A DNA stretch of 64,000 nucleotides from Roseateles terrae (GTDB lineage: Bacteria > Pseudomonadota > Gammaproteobacteria > Burkholderiales > Burkholderiaceae_C): positions 894,069 to 958,068 of the forward strand of contig NZ_JACHXO010000001.1 of NCBI RefSeq assembly GCF_014192155.1, written 5' to 3'. A program made the position numbers and the translations under genes. Positions within the stretch are counted from its first letter, which is position 1; the number at the start of each line of letters is the position of its first letter. Below the pieces are notes generated by a model. The model was not told where the DNA came from. It ran no database searches and saw only the letters and a list, made by a program, of their open reading frames with translations. Shown here piece by piece: positions 16,802 to 25,698 of the stretch.

Positions 16802-17923
16802 TCAGCGCTTTTTGACGATCACGCTGCCCACCGAGTAGCCGGCGCCGAAGGAGCAGATGACGCCCAGGTCGCCCGAGCGCAGGTCGGCCCGATGCTCATG
16901 GAAAGCGATGATCGACCCGGCTGAGGCCGTATTGGCATAGGTATCCAGGATCAGCGGCGCGATCTGCGCCCCCGCCTCTCCCCCCACCAGCTTTTTGATC
17001 ACCAGCTGGTTCATGCCCAGGTTGGCCTGGTGCAGCCAGTAGCGGCTGACATCCGTCGGCTGGATGTGCTGGGTGGCCAGATGGTTCTCGATATGAGCCG
17101 CGGCGATGGGCACGACTTCCTTGAACACCTTGCGGCCTTCCTGACGGAAGGTTTTGTCCCGGGCGTCCGGATCGCTGTCTTCGGCCTTGTTGGTGAAGCC
17201 GAAGTTGTTGCGGATGTTGTTGGAGAACTGAGTGGCCAGATGCGTCCCCAGAATCTCCCACTGCTCAGGACTGACGGCCGTGTCGGCACGTTCCACCAGC
17301 ACGGCGGTGCAGACGTCGCCGAAGATGAAGTGGCAATCCCGGTCCTTCCACTCCAGATGGGCGGAGGTGATTTCCGGATTCACCACCAGCACGCACTTCG
17401 AGGCGCCGGAGCGGACCGCGTTGTAGGCCTGCTCCAGAGCGAAGGTGGCGGACGAACAGGCGACGTTCATGTCAAAACCATAGCCGCCCGCACCGAGGGC
17501 GGCCTGGATTTCCACCGCCATGGCAGGGTAGGCGCGCTGCATGTTGGAGGCGGCGCAGAACACGGCGTCCACGTCTTCGGCCTTGCGACCCGCAGCGGCC
17601 AGGGCCTTGCGGGCGGCATCGACGGCGATCTCGGCCATCAGCGACAGCTGATCGTCCGCGCGTTCCTCGAAGCGGGGATACATGCGGGCGGGATCCAGCA
17701 CGCCCTGCTTTTCGATCACATAGCGCTGCTTGATGCCGGAGGCCTTCTCGATGAACTCGACGCTGGAATGGGCCAGCGGCTCCCGCGTGCCGGCGGCAAT
17801 GGCCTCGGCATGCTGGGCGTTTTGCAGGTCCACATAACGATTGAAGGACTCCACCAGTTCGGCATTGGTGATGACATGGGGCGGCTGATAGAGGCCGGTA
17901 CCGCTGATGACGACGGAGTACAT
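16802..17923 (-). CDS. Beta-ketoacyl-ACP synthase III-like enzyme
   Basis: This 373-residue thiolase-fold protein has the FabH catalytic triad: C156 in MNVACSSATFAL, H298 in YWLHQANLGMN and N331 in YANTASAGS. It is about 50 residues longer than E. coli FabH, with an N-terminal insertion (residues about 28-60, NRYVDLQNAQHAEAIAAG) typical of the FabH-like group to which, I believe, the Pseudomonas PA3286 enzyme belongs; that enzyme channels medium-chain acyl-CoA into fatty-acid synthesis. The substrate here is inferred only. It stands alone, convergent with the PBP gene and divergent from guaC. Confidence 0.88.
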   Translation of the reverse strand: MYSVVISGTGLYQPPHVITNAELVESFNRYVDLQNAQHAEAIAAGTREPLAHSSVEFIEKASGIKQRYVIEKQGVLDPARMYPRFEERADDQLSLMAEIAVDAARKALAAAGRKAEDVDAVFCAASNMQRAYPAMAVEIQAALGAGGYGFDMNVACSSATFALEQAYNAVRSGASKCVLVVNPEITSAHLEWKDRDCHFIFGDVCTAVLVERADTAVSPEQWEILGTHLATQFSNNIRNNFGFTNKAEDSDPDARDKTFRQEGRKVFKEVVPIAAAHIENHLATQHIQPTDVSRYWLHQANLGMNQLVIKKLVGGEAGAQIAPLILDTYANTASAGSIIAFHEHRADLRSGDLGVICSFGAGYSVGSVIVKKR

Positions 17924-18004
17924 GGTGGGTGCTGTAGGTCGGCCTTTTGGGGCCCAAGGGTGTTGATTTTAGCGAAGCTGGCTGATCACCTCGCCAGGAC
18001 CGCC

Positions 18005-18026
18005 CCATGATGCCTCGTCATCATGG
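18005..18026. promoter_or_regulatory. Perfect 8-bp inverted repeat upstream of guaC and the KASIII-like gene
   Basis: CCATGATG and CATCATGG are perfect inverted copies separated by six bases, in the intergenic region between the divergent KASIII-like and guaC genes. The spacing suits a dimeric repressor, but no regulator is identifiable here. Confidence 0.4.
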
Positions 18027-18044
18027 TTCATCCGGGTGGATGAC

Positions 18045-18059
18045 GGTGCACGTTGCACC
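18045..18059. promoter_or_regulatory. Second dyad upstream of guaC
   Basis: GGTGCA-CGT-TGCACC is a 6-bp palindrome, and the half-site TTGCACC recurs about 18 bases downstream. It shares the divergent intergenic region with the 18005-18026 repeat. Confidence 0.35.
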
Positions 18060-18223
18060 TTGCGCAGGCTTGTTGCACCGCCATGAAACCAAGGGCAAAC
18101 CATGACGCGTAGAATGGGTCACCGGGCCCAAATCTTGGGGCCGGGGTTTCCGGTTCCAAGTCAAGCGCTCGCAGCTCAGGGCATGCACTGCATCAACGCA
18201 TCCCGAATTTGCGACTTTGGACC

Positions 18224-19201
18224 ATGGAAATTTTTGACTACGACAACATTCTGCTGCTGCCCCGCAAGTGCCGGGTAGAAAGCCGCAGCGAATGCGACCC
18301 CTCGGTGGAATTCGGCCCCCGGCGCTTCAAGCTGCCGGTCGTGCCGGCCAACATGAAGACGGTGGTGGACGAATCCATCACCGAATGGTTGGCCGCCAAT
18401 GGCTATTTCTACGTGATGCACCGCTTTGACCTGGACGCCGTGGCCTATGCCCGTCACATGCGCGAGCGGGGCCTGTTTGTCTCCATCAGCGCCGGCGTGA
18501 AGGCCGCGGATTACGCGCTGATCGACCGTCTGGCGGCGGAAGGCCTGGGGGCGGACTACATCACCATCGACATTGCGCACGGCCACGCGGACAGCGTGCA
18601 GCGCATGATCGCCCACATCAAGCACAAGCTGCCCCAGACCTTTGTCATTGCCGGCAACGTCGGCACGCCGGAGGGCGTGATCGACCTGGAAAACTGGGGC
18701 GCAGACGCCACCAAGGTGGGCATCGGCCCCGGCAAGGTGTGCATCACCCGCCTGAAGACCGGCTTCGGCACGGGCGGCTGGCAACTGTCCGCGCTCAAGT
18801 GGTGCGCACGGGTGGCGACCAAGCCGATCATTGCGGACGGCGGCATCCGCCATCACGGTGACATCGCCAAGAGCATCCGTTTTGGCGCATCGATGGTGAT
18901 GGTCGGATCGCTCTTCGCCGGGCATGAAGAGTCTCCGGGCAAGACGGTGGAAGTCGATGGCAAGCTGTACAAGGAGTATTACGGCTCCGCATCCGACTTC
19001 AACAAGGGCGAATACAAGCATGTGGAAGGCAAGCGCATTCTGGAGCCGGTGAAGGGCAAGCTGCCGGACACGCTGCGGGAGATGGAAGAAGACCTGCAGA
19101 GCTCGATCTCGTACTCGGGCGGCACCTCGCTGACGGACCTGCGCAAGGTCAATTACGTGGTGCTGGGTGGTGAGAACGCCGGCGAGCATTTGTTCATGTG
19201 A
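18224..19201 (+). CDS. guaC: GMP reductase
   Basis: The 325-residue TIM-barrel protein shows the IMPDH/GMPR signature with the catalytic cysteine in [17 protein letters not shown] (C173), plus [18 protein letters not shown] and [16 protein letters not shown]. The lack of CBS domains and the short length point to GMP reductase, which converts GMP to IMP with NADPH in purine salvage. The ATG at 18224 gives the family N-terminus [15 protein letters not shown]. The gene stands alone, with two dyads in its upstream region and a strong terminator after it. Confidence 0.93.
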   Translation: MEIFDYDNILLLPRKCRVESRSECDPSVEFGPRRFKLPVVPANMKTVVDESITEWLAANGYFYVMHRFDLDAVAYARHMRERGLFVSISAGVKAADYALIDRLAAEGLGADYITIDIAHGHADSVQRMIAHIKHKLPQTFVIAGNVGTPEGVIDLENWGADATKVGIGPGKVCITRLKTGFGTGGWQLSALKWCARVATKPIIADGGIRHHGDIAKSIRFGASMVMVGSLFAGHEESPGKTVEVDGKLYKEYYGSASDFNKGEYKHVEGKRILEPVKGKLPDTLREMEEDLQSSISYSGGTSLTDLRKVNYVVLGGENAGEHLFM

Positions 19202-19244
19202 AGCTGCTGACTTGACGGGTGGGCGGCACCCGCAGGTTGACCAC

Positions 19245-19274
19245 GGACGCAAGCGGGGCTTGCGTCCCTTTTTT
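19245..19274 (+). terminator. Intrinsic terminator after guaC
   Basis: GGACGCAAGC and GCTTGCGTCC make a perfect 10-bp stem around a 3-base loop, followed by CTTTTTT. It lies 44 bases after the guaC stop. Confidence 0.9.
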
Positions 19275-19341
19275 CATTGGGCGTGGCCGGCTCGCGCGAT
19301 GGGTGTGACCCTGATGCCTTGATTCAGTGAGCAGCCGCCGA

Positions 19342-20670
19342 TCAGCGCTCTGAAAAAGTCACCGCCGCTTCCAGGCCGGGCTCGGCATTGCGCAACACCA
19401 GGGCGCTGCCGTGCGCCCGCGCCACCAGACGGCACAGCGACAGGCCCAGGCCGACCCCGCCTTCCGCGCGGGTGCGCGCTTCATCCGGGCGGAAGAAGGG
19501 CTGGCCCAGCTGCGGGAGCACGTCGGGCGGCACGCCGGGGCCGTGGTCGCGGACCGTCAGGCGCTGGGCTCTCGGGGATCTCGGGGCACTCGGGGCGCTC
19601 GAGACGTCCGAACCGCCATCGGCCCCAGTCATGCCGGCCGTCACCGCGGACAGCCGCACCACCACCGGCCCGCGTGCGGCATCGTTGTGACGTAGCGCGT
19701 TATGCACCAGATTGCGCAGCAGCAGCTGGACCCGCATGCGATCGACCGGCACCGCGGGCAGCCCCGGCTCGATCTCCAGCACCACCCCAGACTGCGCCTG
19801 CTCCTGCACCACAGCGGCGAGATCGCAGGGTGACAGTTGCAGGGCCGAATGGCCACGATCCAGGCGCTCGCTCTCCAGCAGTGCCGAAATCAGATCCCGC
19901 ATCTGTCCGAGTTCATCCAGCAGCGACACCTTGGAGCTGCCCTCCTCCACCATTTCCGCATGCAGACGCGCCCGCGTGAGCGGACTGCGCAGTTCGTGGC
20001 TGATGGCCAGCAGCAAGGCGCGTTTACCGTCCAGCATGGCCTGGATGTCGTCAGCCATCTGGTTGAAGCGGATGGCCAGGTCGCCAATCTCGTCGCGATG
20101 AATGACGGGGACGCGGAAGTCCAGTTCCCCGCGCCCGAAGGCTTCCGCGCCGGCGGCCAGCGCACTGATCGGCCGCACGATGTGGCGGATGATGCCGTAG
20201 GCCACCCAGGTGAGCAGCATCAGCAGCGCCACCGCCGTCAGTGAGCCCAGCCCCTGGCGGATGACGCCCCAGACCACCAGGCTACTCAGCAGTGTCAGCA
20301 CCACGAACACCGCAATCAGGCGCGCACCCAGGGAATGCTTGAAACGTGCATGCTGCTGATGCCAGCGGCGATGCCATCGCTGATGCCACCGGTGCCGGGC
20401 GCGCATCTGCCAGTGCCACTGACGCCGCCAGTCCGCGCGGCGGTACGCCGGACCTCGACCCTCAGGCCCGGGGAACTCCGGTCCCAGGCCCCCGCGTCCT
20501 CCGCCGGGTCCAAAAAACTCAGGCCCGCCCGGTGGCCAGGGGGGGCGTTCGCCGTCCTGTCCCTCCAGATGGCGCATACGGGCCATCCAGGCCAGCTCCC
20601 GCATCCGGTGTGCACGCACCTGCTGAGCGCGCCGGCGCGCCTCCCGCTCTTCCCGTCGGCGGTCGCTCAC
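19342..20670 (-). CDS. HAMP-type sensor histidine kinase with Trp/His/Arg-rich N-terminus
   Basis: This 442-residue kinase starts with GTG overlapping the regulator's TGA (GTGA), which supports the long N-terminus. Residues 1-112 are cytoplasmic and odd: an Arg-rich coil, a Gly/Pro segment (45-75), then a Trp/His/Arg cluster (81-112). Two membrane helices (about 117-136 and 143-163) are joined by only about six residues, so there is no periplasmic sensor domain. HAMP (164-215), DHp with H225 in AISHELRSPL, and an ATPase domain with DHGPGVPPD and GVGLGLSLC follow. A low-complexity insert occurs before the ATPase G1 box. It is the last gene of a four-gene operon; the signal may be a metal or redox state, as inferred from its neighbours. 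Confidence 0.9.
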   Translation of the reverse strand: MSDRRREEREARRRAQQVRAHRMRELAWMARMRHLEGQDGERPPWPPGGPEFFGPGGGRGGLGPEFPGPEGRGPAYRRADWRRQWHWQMRARHRWHQRWHRRWHQQHARFKHSLGARLIAVFVVLTLLSSLVVWGVIRQGLGSLTAVALLMLLTWVAYGIIRHIVRPISALAAGAEAFGRGELDFRVPVIHRDEIGDLAIRFNQMADDIQAMLDGKRALLLAISHELRSPLTRARLHAEMVEEGSSKVSLLDELGQMRDLISALLESERLDRGHSALQLSPCDLAAVVQEQAQSGVVLEIEPGLPAVPVDRMRVQLLLRNLVHNALRHNDAARGPVVVRLSAVTAGMTGADGGSDVSSAPSAPRSPRAQRLTVRDHGPGVPPDVLPQLGQPFFRPDEARTRAEGGVGLGLSLCRLVARAHGSALVLRNAEPGLEAAVTFSER

Positions 20671-21386
20671 GACATCCGCTCCGGCAGCGCAAAGCAGTAG
20701 CCCGCATTGCGCAGCGTCTTCACCGGCTCCACCGGTTCCAGCTTCTTGCGCAGGCGGCTCACCAGGATGTCCACCGCCCGGGTGTACAGGTCGGCCTCCT
20801 GCCCGCGCAGGCGGTTCAGGATTTCGTCGCGGGTGAACACCCGTCCCGGCTCCCGCGCCAGCAGGGCCAGCAGTTCGTATTCGGTGCTGGTGAGATCGAT
20901 CACCCCGAGGTCGGTCCGCACCTCGCGTCGGCTGGCGTCGATCTCCAGGCCATCGAAGCGCAGCACGCCGGGGACCGACGAAGCTGCCGCCGCGGGCGCG
21001 GACGCCGGTCCCAGCCGCGTGCGGCGAAGAATCGTCTGCAAACGCGCGGCGAGTTCCCGCGGTTCGAAGGGTTTGGCCAAATAGTCGTCGGCGCCCAGTT
21101 CAAGGCCCACCACCCGGTCGGTCAGATCCCCACGAGCGGTCAGCATCAGAATGGGAATCTCCCGCCACCGGTCCTGGCCCGCGCGGATCTGCCGACAGAA
21201 GGCGAAACCGTCCATTTCGGGCAGCATGCCGTCCAGGATGATCGCGTCGTAAGGCTCCTGCGCCAGACGCTGGAGCGCCATACTCGGTCGGGTGACCGCG
21301 CTCAATTCAAAATCGAAGCGGGCCAGGTATTGGGTCAGAGGCCCGGCCAGGGCCTCGTCGTCGTCGATCAGCAGCAAGCGGTGCAT
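20667..21386 (-). CDS. OmpR/RstA-type response regulator
   Basis: The 239-residue protein has a receiver domain (acidic pocket IDDDE, phospho-acceptor D52 in ILDGMLPEMDG, switch lysine in LAKPF) and an OmpR-type winged helix (about 140-235) with STEYELLALLAREPGRVFTRDEILNRLRG. It pairs with the downstream kinase, whose start overlaps its stop. A perfect 10-base direct repeat in the operon's upstream region (22640-22669) fits the tandem-site binding of this family. Confidence 0.93.
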   Translation of the reverse strand: MHRLLLIDDDEALAGPLTQYLARFDFELSAVTRPSMALQRLAQEPYDAIILDGMLPEMDGFAFCRQIRAGQDRWREIPILMLTARGDLTDRVVGLELGADDYLAKPFEPRELAARLQTILRRTRLGPASAPAAAASSVPGVLRFDGLEIDASRREVRTDLGVIDLTSTEYELLALLAREPGRVFTRDEILNRLRGQEADLYTRAVDILVSRLRKKLEPVEPVKTLRNAGYCFALPERMS

Positions 21387-21414
21387 GGTGGGTCCATTGT
21401 CCTGTCAAAAGCGG

Positions 21415-21876
21415 CTAGATCGGCGGCGACCAGGGCTGCCCGGCCGCCCGCGGCTCCCGGCGCACCAGGGTGATGGCCCGCTCCGGGCAGGCGCTCACAC
21501 AATGGCCGCAGGCCCGGCAGGCGTCCGCATTGGGGGTGAAAGCCTGCTGCCAGCCATGCGCCAGGCCCTTGAGCTTGCCGATCAGAGAAAGAGCGGAACG
21601 TTCGTCCCGCGGCAGCACACCGATCTCGAAAACTCCGTAGGGGCAGACCGCCAAACAGTCGGCCTTGCCCTCGCAGCGGTTGCGATCGATGGCCGGGACC
21701 AGACGTCCGGGCGGCTGGCGGCAGCTGTCGCCGGCCAGCAGGGCACTGACGCCGGACGGACGCTGGGAGCGATCGGTCTCCCCGGATGACCCAGATGGCA
21801 CGGCTTGCCTGGATGCTCCGGCAGACCCAGAGGGCTCGGAGCCCCCTGGCGGCAAGGAGGTGTTCGATCCGCCCAT
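21415..21876 (-). CDS. 2[4Fe-4S] ferredoxin-like protein
   Basis: The 153-residue product has a low-complexity Gly/Ser/Pro N-terminal third and then two iron-sulphur motifs: CEGKADCLAVCPYGVFE and CRACGHCVSACPERAI, the second a canonical CxxCxxCxxxCP. The first has five residues between the first two cysteines instead of two, so that cluster may be unusual. ATG 21876 follows the stop of the Spy-like gene by one base, showing coupling; an upstream GTG at 21900 is the alternative. A ferredoxin inside a two-component operon suggests redox input or iron-sulphur linked metal sensing, which is inference. Confidence 0.85.
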   Translation of the reverse strand: MGGSNTSLPPGGSEPSGSAGASRQAVPSGSSGETDRSQRPSGVSALLAGDSCRQPPGRLVPAIDRNRCEGKADCLAVCPYGVFEIGVLPRDERSALSLIGKLKGLAHGWQQAFTPNADACRACGHCVSACPERAITLVRREPRAAGQPWSPPI

Positions 21877-21877
21877 C

Positions 21878-22549
21878 TCAGAACGGCCCCATGGCCGCAC
21901 CCTCGTCCGAGGCCGGCGTCTGGGGCCGACGCCCGCCGCGGTGACGCAGCCGCCGCATCATGAATCGCAGCGCCTGCTGCTGATCGAAGTCCAGCGCGTC
22001 GAAGAAGTCCCCGAACGCCTGGACCAGGGCGGGCACCGCGGTCCGCAGCGCCTCGATCTGGGCTTCCAGCACCTGCTGGGCGGCTTCGCGGGCAAAAGTG
22101 TCCGCCTCCACCAGCCGGGCCACCTCCTCGCCATGCATCAGGCCGCGCAAGGCGCGCCGACGGGTGCGGAGCTGGTCCAGCACCTGGGCCAGCGCGGCCT
22201 GCTGCCGGTCGCTCAGGTCCAGGAAGGCGGTGACGTGGGCCTGCAGGCGCTCGCCGTGTCGGCCATCGGCGCCAAGGCCCAGGCCTGCACCGAAGCCGGC
22301 CCCACGACCCGGGTGGTGGCCTCGCCCATGGCGCGCCCCATGTCCGCCTCCAAAGCCGCCTCCATGAGCCGGGCCGGAGGCAGCCCAGGGGCCGAAGCCA
22401 CCGTAGCCTGCGAAAGGCCAGCCCCCGGGAGGCAGGGGGCCGTAGGCGCCAGCGTGAGGGTGAGCGCCGAAAGGATCGAACCGGCCATCAAAGCCGTGGT
22501 GGTGACGGTGATGTTCATGGTGACGGCTCCAGCGACGAAACAGATGCAT
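21878..22549 (-). CDS. His/Gly-rich Spy/CpxP-like protein without signal peptide
   Basis: The 223-residue protein begins with a histidine-dense segment (HHEHHRHHHG at about 10-19), continues with a Gly/His-rich linker to about residue 105, and ends in a helical domain. That domain carries LSDRQQAALAQVL and LDFDQQQALRFMM, which resemble the LTxxQ repeats of Spy/CpxP periplasmic chaperone/metal sensors. No signal peptide is visible, so it looks cytoplasmic, which is unusual for the family. ATG 22549 has AGGA upstream at a good distance. It is the first gene of the ferredoxin/regulator/kinase operon and may be a metal-binding partner of it. Confidence 0.8.
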   Translation of the reverse strand: MHLFRRWSRHHEHHRHHHGFDGRFDPFGAHPHAGAYGPLPPGGWPFAGYGGFGPWAASGPAHGGGFGGGHGARHGRGHHPGRGAGFGAGLGLGADGRHGERLQAHVTAFLDLSDRQQAALAQVLDQLRTRRRALRGLMHGEEVARLVEADTFAREAAQQVLEAQIEALRTAVPALVQAFGDFFDALDFDQQQALRFMMRRLRHRGGRRPQTPASDEGAAMGPF

Positions 22550-22566
22550 GGTGAGAGTCCTTGGTA

Positions 22567-22582
22567 AAGCCCGGGTGTCCGG
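22567..22582 (-). promoter_or_regulatory. Leader hairpin upstream of the Spy-like gene
   Basis: GCCCGG and CCGGGC form a perfect 6-bp inverted repeat around four bases, ending just before the ribosome-binding site of the Spy-like gene on the minus strand. It could influence translation; no further evidence. Confidence 0.3.
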
Positions 22583-22639
22583 GCAGTGAAAACATGTCTG
22601 CATGATTCCCGTCGCAGGCGCCGGGCGCATCTCACCGCC

Positions 22640-22669
22640 GTATCGCTGTTTTTCGTTTTGTATCGCTGT
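22640..22669 (-). promoter_or_regulatory. Direct-repeat site, candidate response-regulator operator
   Basis: On the minus strand ACAGCGATAC occurs twice with exactly 10 A-rich bases between the copies, so the centres are 20 bases apart, two helical turns. It lies about 90 bases upstream of the Spy-like gene and about 170 upstream of valS. OmpR-type regulators bind such same-face direct repeats; autoregulation by the operon's own regulator is inferred. Confidence 0.5.
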
Positions 22670-22839
22670 CATCGGCCAAGGCGCGCGCCGTATCCCACCC
22701 GTTTGGAGGACTGCGCCGGACCACCTTCCGGCGGGGGTGCGCCCAGGCCCTGCAGCGGCGCCCTGCCCTCTACAATGGCGGTCCACCCGAATTCCTCACT
22801 TTCACGTCCGCCTGCCCCTGCTGGCAGGCGCCAGGCCTC

Positions 22840-25698
22840 ATGACCGAACTCGCGAAGTCCTTCGAACCCGCCGCCCTGGAAGCCCATTGGGGACCCCTGT
22901 GGGAGTCCAAGGGCCTCTACAAGCCCACGCTGGACCCTGCCCGCGACTCCTTCTGCGTCCAGTTGCCGCCGCCCAATGTCACCGGCACGCTGCACATGGG
23001 CCATGCCTTCAACCAGACCATCATGGACTCGTTGACGCGCTATCACCGCATGCGCGGGGACAACACGCTGTGGGTGCCGGGCACCGACCACGCCGGCATC
23101 GCCACCCAGATCGTGGTGGAGCGGCAGCTCCAGGGCCAGGGCCAGAGCCGTCATGACCTGGGCCGCAAGAACTTCGTCGCCCGCGTGTGGGAATGGAAGC
23201 AGCAGTCCGGCAGCACCATCACCCAGCAGATGCGCCGCATGGGTGACTCGGTCTCGTGGGACCACGAATACTTCACCATGGACGAGAAGCTGTCCAAGGT
23301 GGTGGTGGACACCTTCGTCAAGCTCTATGAAGAAGGCCTGATCTACCGCGGCAAACGTCTGGTGCCGTGGGACCCGGTGCTGAAGTCCGCCGTGTCCGAC
23401 CTGGAAGTGGAGAGCGAAGAGGAAGAAGGCTCGCTCTGGCACATCCGCTATGAGCTGGCGGAAGGTGACGAATCGCTGGTGGTGGCCACCACCCGTCCCG
23501 AAACCATGCTGGGCGACACCGCCGTCATGGTTCATCCGGAAGACGAGCGTTATCGCCACCTGATCGGTCGCCAGGTCCGTCTGCCCATCACCGGCCGTCT
23601 GGTGCCGGTGATCGCTGACGATTATGTGGACAAGGAATTCGGCACCGGCGTGGTCAAGGTGACCCCGGCGCACGACCCCAACGACTATCAGGTCGGCCTG
23701 CGTCACAAGCTGCCGATGATCACCATCTTCACGCTGGACGCGACGGTGGTGGACAGCCTGCCGGAGATTCCCGAGGCCTACCGCGGCCTGGACCGCTTCG
23801 TGGCCCGCAAGCAGCTGGTGGCCCAGCTGGAGGCCGACGGCCTGCTGGTGGAGACCAAGAAGCACAAGCTGATGGTGCCGCGCTGCACCCGCACCGGCCA
23901 GGTGGTGGAACCGATGCTGACGGACCAGTGGTTCGTCGCCATGAGCAAGCCAGGTGCGGACGGCAAGAGCATCGCCCAGAAGGCCATCGACGTGGTGGCC
24001 GACGGCGAAGTGCGCTTCGTGCCGGACAACTGGGTCAACACCTACAACCAGTGGATGAACAACATCCAGGACTGGTGCATTTCGCGTCAGCTGTGGTGGG
24101 GTCACCAGATTCCCGCCTGGTTCGGCGAGTCCGGCCAGATCTTCGTGGCCCACAACGAAGATGAAGCGCGCGCCAAGGCCGAGGCCGCTGGCTACACCGG
24201 CCCGCTCAAGCGGGACGACGACGTGCTGGACACCTGGTACTCCTCCGCCCTGGTGCCCTTCTCCACCCTGGGCTGGCCCGAGCAAACGGTGGAGCAGGAC
24301 CTGTTCCTCCCGTCGTCGGTGCTGGTGACCGGCTACGACATCATCTTCTTCTGGGTCGCCCGGATGATCATGATGACCAAGCACTTCACCGGCAAGGTGC
24401 CCTTCCGCCATGTGTACATCCACGGCCTGGTGCTGGATGCGCAGGGCAAGAAGATGAGCAAGTCCGAGGGCAACGTGCTGGACCCGGTCGACCTGATCGA
24501 CGGCATCGCCCTGCCCGAGCTGCTGGACAAGCGCACGCAAGGTCTGCGCCGCCCGGAAACCGCGCCCAAGGTCCGCAAGGCCACCGAGAAGGAGTTCCCG
24601 GAAGGCATTCCCGGCTACGGCGCCGACGCCCTGCGCTTCACCTTCGCCGCCATGGCCACGCTGGGCCGCAGCGTCAACTTCGACAGCAAGCGCTGCGAGG
24701 GCTACCGCAACTTCTGCAACAAGCTCTGGAACGCCACCAAGTTTGTGCTGATGCAGACCGAGGGGCATGACTGCGGCCTGATGGAGCACACCAAGGAGCA
24801 ATGCGCCCCGGGCGGTGCAGCGCACGGCTACCTGCAGTTCAGTCAGGCGGACCGCTGGATCGTGAGCGAGCTGCAGAAGCTGGAACAGGTCGTGGCGCAG
24901 GGCTTTGCGGACTACCGCCTGGACCTGGTCGCCAACGCCATCTACTCCTTTGTGTGGGATGAATACTGCGACTGGTATCTGGAGATCTCCAAGGTCCAGC
25001 TGCAGACCGCGCAGGCCGAAGGCAACGAAGCCGCCCAGCGGGGCACCCGCCGCACGCTGATCCGTGTGCTGGAAACGGTGCTGCGCCTGCTGCACCCGAT
25101 CGCCCCGTTCATCACCGAAGAGCTGTGGCAGACGGTGGCCCCCATCGCCGGCCGCAAGCAGACCGACTATCTCGTGACCGCCACTTATCCGGTGGCCGCG
25201 CCTGACCGCATCGATCCCAAGGCGATGGCGTGGGTGGAGCAGCTCAAGTCGGTGGTGGGCACCTGCCGCAGCCTGCGCGGCGAGATGGGCCTGAGCCCGT
25301 CCGACCGCGTGCCGCTGCTGGCCGCCGGTCAGCTGGACTTCCTGCGTGAAGCCGCCCCGCTGCTGCGGGTGCTGGCCAAGCTGGAGAAGGTCGAGCTGAT
25401 GGACGACGAAGCCGCGTTCGACCAGGCCAGCGCCACCTCACCGGTGCTGGTGCACGGCCAGGCCCGTCTGGCGCTCAAGGTGGAAGTGGATGTGGCGGCC
25501 GAGCAGGCGCGTATCGGCAAGGAAATCGCCCGACTGCAGGGCGAGATCACCAAGGCCGAAGGCAAGCTGAACAACGAAAGCTTCGTGGCGCGCGCCCCGG
25601 CCGCGGTGGTGGAGCAGGAACGTCAGCGCATTGCCGACTTCACCGCCACCTTGGCTCGACTGCAAGATCAGGCGGCACGTCTGGCAGCGTCGGCCTGA
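22840..25698 (+). CDS. valS: Valyl-tRNA synthetase
   Basis: The 952-residue class I synthetase shows the HIGH-type motif in [14 protein letters not shown] (about 45-60), the editing-domain regions around [13 protein letters not shown], and [10 protein letters not shown] for the KMSKS loop. The C-terminal coiled-coil arm is present (residues about 885-950, Ala/Glu/Arg-rich). It charges tRNA-Val. The ATG gives the family start [16 protein letters not shown]. Its 3' end overlaps the convergent dehydrogenase-like gene by 59 bases. Confidence 0.97.
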   Translation: MTELAKSFEPAALEAHWGPLWESKGLYKPTLDPARDSFCVQLPPPNVTGTLHMGHAFNQTIMDSLTRYHRMRGDNTLWVPGTDHAGIATQIVVERQLQGQGQSRHDLGRKNFVARVWEWKQQSGSTITQQMRRMGDSVSWDHEYFTMDEKLSKVVVDTFVKLYEEGLIYRGKRLVPWDPVLKSAVSDLEVESEEEEGSLWHIRYELAEGDESLVVATTRPETMLGDTAVMVHPEDERYRHLIGRQVRLPITGRLVPVIADDYVDKEFGTGVVKVTPAHDPNDYQVGLRHKLPMITIFTLDATVVDSLPEIPEAYRGLDRFVARKQLVAQLEADGLLVETKKHKLMVPRCTRTGQVVEPMLTDQWFVAMSKPGADGKSIAQKAIDVVADGEVRFVPDNWVNTYNQWMNNIQDWCISRQLWWGHQIPAWFGESGQIFVAHNEDEARAKAEAAGYTGPLKRDDDVLDTWYSSALVPFSTLGWPEQTVEQDLFLPSSVLVTGYDIIFFWVARMIMMTKHFTGKVPFRHVYIHGLVLDAQGKKMSKSEGNVLDPVDLIDGIALPELLDKRTQGLRRPETAPKVRKATEKEFPEGIPGYGADALRFTFAAMATLGRSVNFDSKRCEGYRNFCNKLWNATKFVLMQTEGHDCGLMEHTKEQCAPGGAAHGYLQFSQADRWIVSELQKLEQVVAQGFADYRLDLVANAIYSFVWDEYCDWYLEISKVQLQTAQAEGNEAAQRGTRRTLIRVLETVLRLLHPIAPFITEELWQTVAPIAGRKQTDYLVTATYPVAAPDRIDPKAMAWVEQLKSVVGTCRSLRGEMGLSPSDRVPLLAAGQLDFLREAAPLLRVLAKLEKVELMDDEAAFDQASATSPVLVHGQARLALKVEVDVAAEQARIGKEIARLQGEITKAEGKLNNESFVARAPAAVVEQERQRIADFTATLARLQDQAARLAASA

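Noticed and set aside
17924-18223. Purine riboswitch upstream of guaC
   Set aside because: The 300-base region has dyads but no recognisable riboswitch core or terminator/anti-terminator pair.
22669-25095. 808-residue open frame antisense to valS
   Set aside because: Shadow of valS; composition typical of GC-rich antisense frames and no recognisable motifs.
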